Shown one piece after another: positions 61,850 to 64,000 of a stretch of DNA of 64,000 bases (position 1 is its first letter; each line of letters starts with the position of its first letter). The notes below the pieces were generated by a model, which saw only the letters and a list, made by a program, of their open reading frames with translations, did not search any database and was not told the DNA's origin. Source of the stretch: Leptolyngbya sp. SIOISBB (GTDB lineage: Bacteria; Cyanobacteriota; Cyanobacteriia; Phormidesmidales; Phormidesmidaceae); assembly GCA_010671905.1 (NCBI GenBank), contig JAAHII010000001.1, positions 1,798,001 to 1,862,000 of the forward strand, given 5' to 3'. A program made the translations under genes and the position numbers.

Positions 61850-64000
61850 TTAAATGTGTTCGTGGAAGGTGCGGCTAATCACATCCTGTTGCTGTTCGCG
61901 GCTGAGTTTGATGAAGTTGACGGCGTAACCCGAGACGCGAATCGTCAGTTGGGGATATTCCTCCGGATGCTCCATGGCATCCAGCAGGGTTTCGCGATTG
62001 AGCACGTTGATGTTGATGTGATGGCCGGTGTTGTGAACATAGCCATCCAACAGGCTCACCAGGTTGTTGATGCGATCGCTCGGCGTTTTGCCCAAAGCCC
62101 GGGGCACGATGGAGAAGGTGTACGAAATCCCATCCTGGGCGTGCTCATAGGGCAGTTTTGCCACGGATTCCATCGCCGCGATCGCCCCTTTGGTATCGCG
62201 ACCACTCATGGGGTTGGCGCCGGGGGCAAAGGGTTCGCCGCCCTTGCGACCATCAGGGGTACTGCCCGTCTTTTTGCCGTAGACCACGTTGGAGGTAATG
62301 GTGAGAATAGATTGGGTAAGGACAGCCTGACGGTAGGTCGAGTGCTGCCGCATCTTGTTCATAAAGGTTTCCACCAACTCCGCCGCGATCGCATCCACGT
62401 CGTCGTTGTTGTTGCCAAAGGCTGGGTAATCGGTCTGCACGTCATAATCAACCGCCAGTCCCGTCTCATTGCGAATCACTCGCACCTGACCGTACTTAAT
62501 CGCCGCCAGCGCATCCGCCACCACGGAAAGCCCCGCCACGCCACAGGCCATCGTCCGATACACGTCGCGATCGTGCAGGGCCATTTCTAAGCGCTCGTAG
62601 CAGTATTTGTCATGCATGTAGTGGATGACGTTGAGGGTGTTGACATAGACCTGCGCCAGCCAGTCCAGCATCAGATCGTATTTAGCCGTCACATCCTCGT
62701 AATCCAGCACGTCCGCCGTTACGGGGACATAGGCTGGGCCGATTTGCTCCCCAGACTTTTCATCCTTGCCGCCGTTAATGGCGTAGAGCAGCGCCTTGGC
62801 CAGGTTGACCCGCGCCCCAAAGAACTGCATCTGTTTGCCAATGCGCATCCCCGAGACGCAGCAGGCGATCCCATAATCGTCGCCATAGTAGCCGCACATC
62901 AGGTCGTCGTTTTCGTACTGAATGGAGCTAGTGTCAATGGAAACCTGGGCACAAAACTGCTTGAAACCCACGGGCAACCGCTCGGACCACAGCACCGTCA
63001 GGTTCGGCTCGGGTGCTGGCCCCAGGTTGTACAAGGTCTGCAAAAACCGAAAACTGTTTTTCGTCACCAGCGGACGGCCATCGGTGCCCATGCCGCCAAT
63101 GGATTCCGTCACCCAGGTGGGATCACCGGAGAATAGCTCGTTGTACTGGGGAGGCCGCAAAAAGCGCACCATCCGCAGCTTCATGATGAAGTGATCGACG
63201 AATTCCTGAATTTCGGATTCAGTGAAGACCCCGTTCTGCAGGTCGCGATCGCAATACACATCCAAAAAGGTCGAGACGCGGCCCAGGGACATCGCAGCCC
63301 CGTTCTGTTCTTTGACCGCTCCCAGATAGCCAAAATAGAGCCCCTGGATGGCTTCCTTCGCATTTGCCGCTGGCCGACTGATATCAAACCCGTAAGCGGC
63401 AGCCATATGTTGCAGTTCACCCAAAGCGCGAATCTGCTCGGAGATTTCCTCCCGCAGGCGAATCACGTCTTCGGTGATGGCGGCGACTTCCAGGGATTTC
63501 TGCTGCGCTTTTTTGTCCGCCACCAGGCGATCGATGCCGTATAAGGCGACGCGGCGATAGTCACCGATGATGCGCCCCCGCCCGTAAGAGTCAGGCAAGC
63601 CGGTCACGATCCCCGAGTGGCGAGCTAACCGCATCTCTTGGGTGTAGGCGTCAAACACGCCATCGTTATGGGTCTTGCGATATTGAGTGAAGATCTTTTC
63701 GGTTTCTGGGTCGAGCTGATAGCCGTAGCCTTCCAGCGACTTTTTCACGATGCGAATGCCGCCTAAGGGCATGATGGCCCGCTTCAGCGGCTGATCGGTT
63801 TGCAGCCCGACAATTTGCTCCAGAGACTGGTCAATATAACCGGGGGCATGGGCAGTAATGCTGGTGGGTTGCGTCGTGTCCACCGCCAAAATACCGCGAT
63901 CGCGTTCTTCATTCATCAGCCCCAGCACCTGATGCCACAACGCTTGGGTGCGCGGCGTGGCGTGGGTCAGAAAGGTGGCGTCACCGTCGTAAGGGGTGTA
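61850..64000 (-). CDS. pflB: Formate C-acetyltransferase (pyruvate formate-lyase), 5' end outside window
   Basis: A glycyl-radical enzyme turning pyruvate plus CoA into formate and acetyl-CoA. The catalytic Cys pair is in [20 protein letters not shown]. The glycyl-radical Gly is in [20 protein letters not shown], near the C-terminus. N-terminally the frame stays open to base 64000 (reading [20 protein letters not shown] before LWHQVLG). The gene therefore starts beyond the window, and about 717 residues are seen. The TTG at 63940 is internal. It heads the fermentation cluster with pflA and adhE. Confidence 0.97.
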   Translation of the reverse strand, partial: YTPYDGDATFLTHATPRTQALWHQVLGLMNEERDRGILAVDTTQPTSITAHAPGYIDQSLEQIVGLQTDQPLKRAIMPLGGIRIVKKSLEGYGYQLDPETEKIFTQYRKTHNDGVFDAYTQEMRLARHSGIVTGLPDSYGRGRIIGDYRRVALYGIDRLVADKKAQQKSLEVAAITEDVIRLREEISEQIRALGELQHMAAAYGFDISRPAANAKEAIQGLYFGYLGAVKEQNGAAMSLGRVSTFLDVYCDRDLQNGVFTESEIQEFVDHFIMKLRMVRFLRPPQYNELFSGDPTWVTESIGGMGTDGRPLVTKNSFRFLQTLYNLGPAPEPNLTVLWSERLPVGFKQFCAQVSIDTSSIQYENDDLMCGYYGDDYGIACCVSGMRIGKQMQFFGARVNLAKALLYAINGGKDEKSGEQIGPAYVPVTADVLDYEDVTAKYDLMLDWLAQVYVNTLNVIHYMHDKYCYERLEMALHDRDVYRTMACGVAGLSVVADALAAIKYGQVRVIRNETGLAVDYDVQTDYPAFGNNNDDVDAIAAELVETFMNKMRQHSTYRQAVLTQSILTITSNVVYGKKTGSTPDGRKGGEPFAPGANPMSGRDTKGAIAAMESVAKLPYEHAQDGISYTFSIVPRALGKTPSDRINNLVSLLDGYVHNTGHHININVLNRETLLDAMEHPEEYPQLTIRVSGYAVNFIKLSREQQQDVISRTFHEHI

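Noticed and set aside
63940-63940. TTG as the start of pflB
   Set aside because: The frame continues upstream with conserved PflB sequence to the window edge, so this codon is an internal Leu.

Overview
The window comes from a cyanobacterium, most likely a filamentous one. The evidence is the very frequent HIP1-type octamer GCGATCGC, a high-light-inducible protein gene, several cyanobacterial family proteins (DUF3122, a PatX-like secreted peptide, TPR and pentapeptide-repeat proteins), and a cyanobacterial-type 16S rRNA. No tRNA, CRISPR array or prophage was seen. Most of the window is ordinary chromosome with single genes or short gene pairs on both strands.

Layout. 1-1368: 5' part of a 16S rRNA gene (minus strand, cut by the window edge). 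2-7.4 kb: an unsplit, intein-free dnaE and a GMC oxidoreductase. 7.43-8.75 kb: a complete IS4-type insertion sequence with 15-bp inverted ends and a 9-bp target duplication. 8.8-23 kb: CorC-type membrane protein, FMN-binding oxidase-like protein, Ca2+/cation antiporter, GH13 amylase, SbmA-like ABC transporter, pentapeptide protein, folP, a secreted SPOR-like protein, a ureD remnant and a membrane diguanylate cyclase. 23-35 kb: small membrane proteins, an SH3 lipoprotein, a TPR protein, tsaE, an EVE protein, an EF-hand membrane protein, an SDR, accC, a PatX-like micropeptide and an EI24/CysZ-like protein. 35.5-37.6 kb: an Hsp70-like protein and a small K+ channel.

37.8-41.3 kb is the accessory hot spot. 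A class IIG restriction-modification gene has been broken up. Its nuclease-bearing N-terminus survives, and its methyltransferase and recognition domains are gone. In their place is an AT-richer gene whose product looks like an EVE/PUA-like domain joined to a PD...ExE nuclease-like domain. Fragments of the old 3' end recur three times, interleaved with paired palindromic repeats, a DUF559 endonuclease gene and a MazF/PemK-type toxin-antitoxin pair.

41.3-57.8 kb: mostly single housekeeping or conserved genes (YkvA protein, glycosyltransferase, LysR regulator facing a small conserved gene, alkyltransferase-like protein, SUMF1-type lipoprotein, cupin, Hlip with an HLR1-like box, His-rich CobW GTPase, HIT protein, Mug-type glycosylase, prepilin, DUF4399 protein, RecB/AddB-like protein). 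57.9-64 kb: a fermentation cluster, pflB-pflA-adhE (minus strand), which would convert pyruvate to formate plus acetyl-CoA and acetyl-CoA to ethanol; pflB runs off the right edge. Two copies of a 132-bp MITE-like element lie at 24.2 and 48.4 kb.
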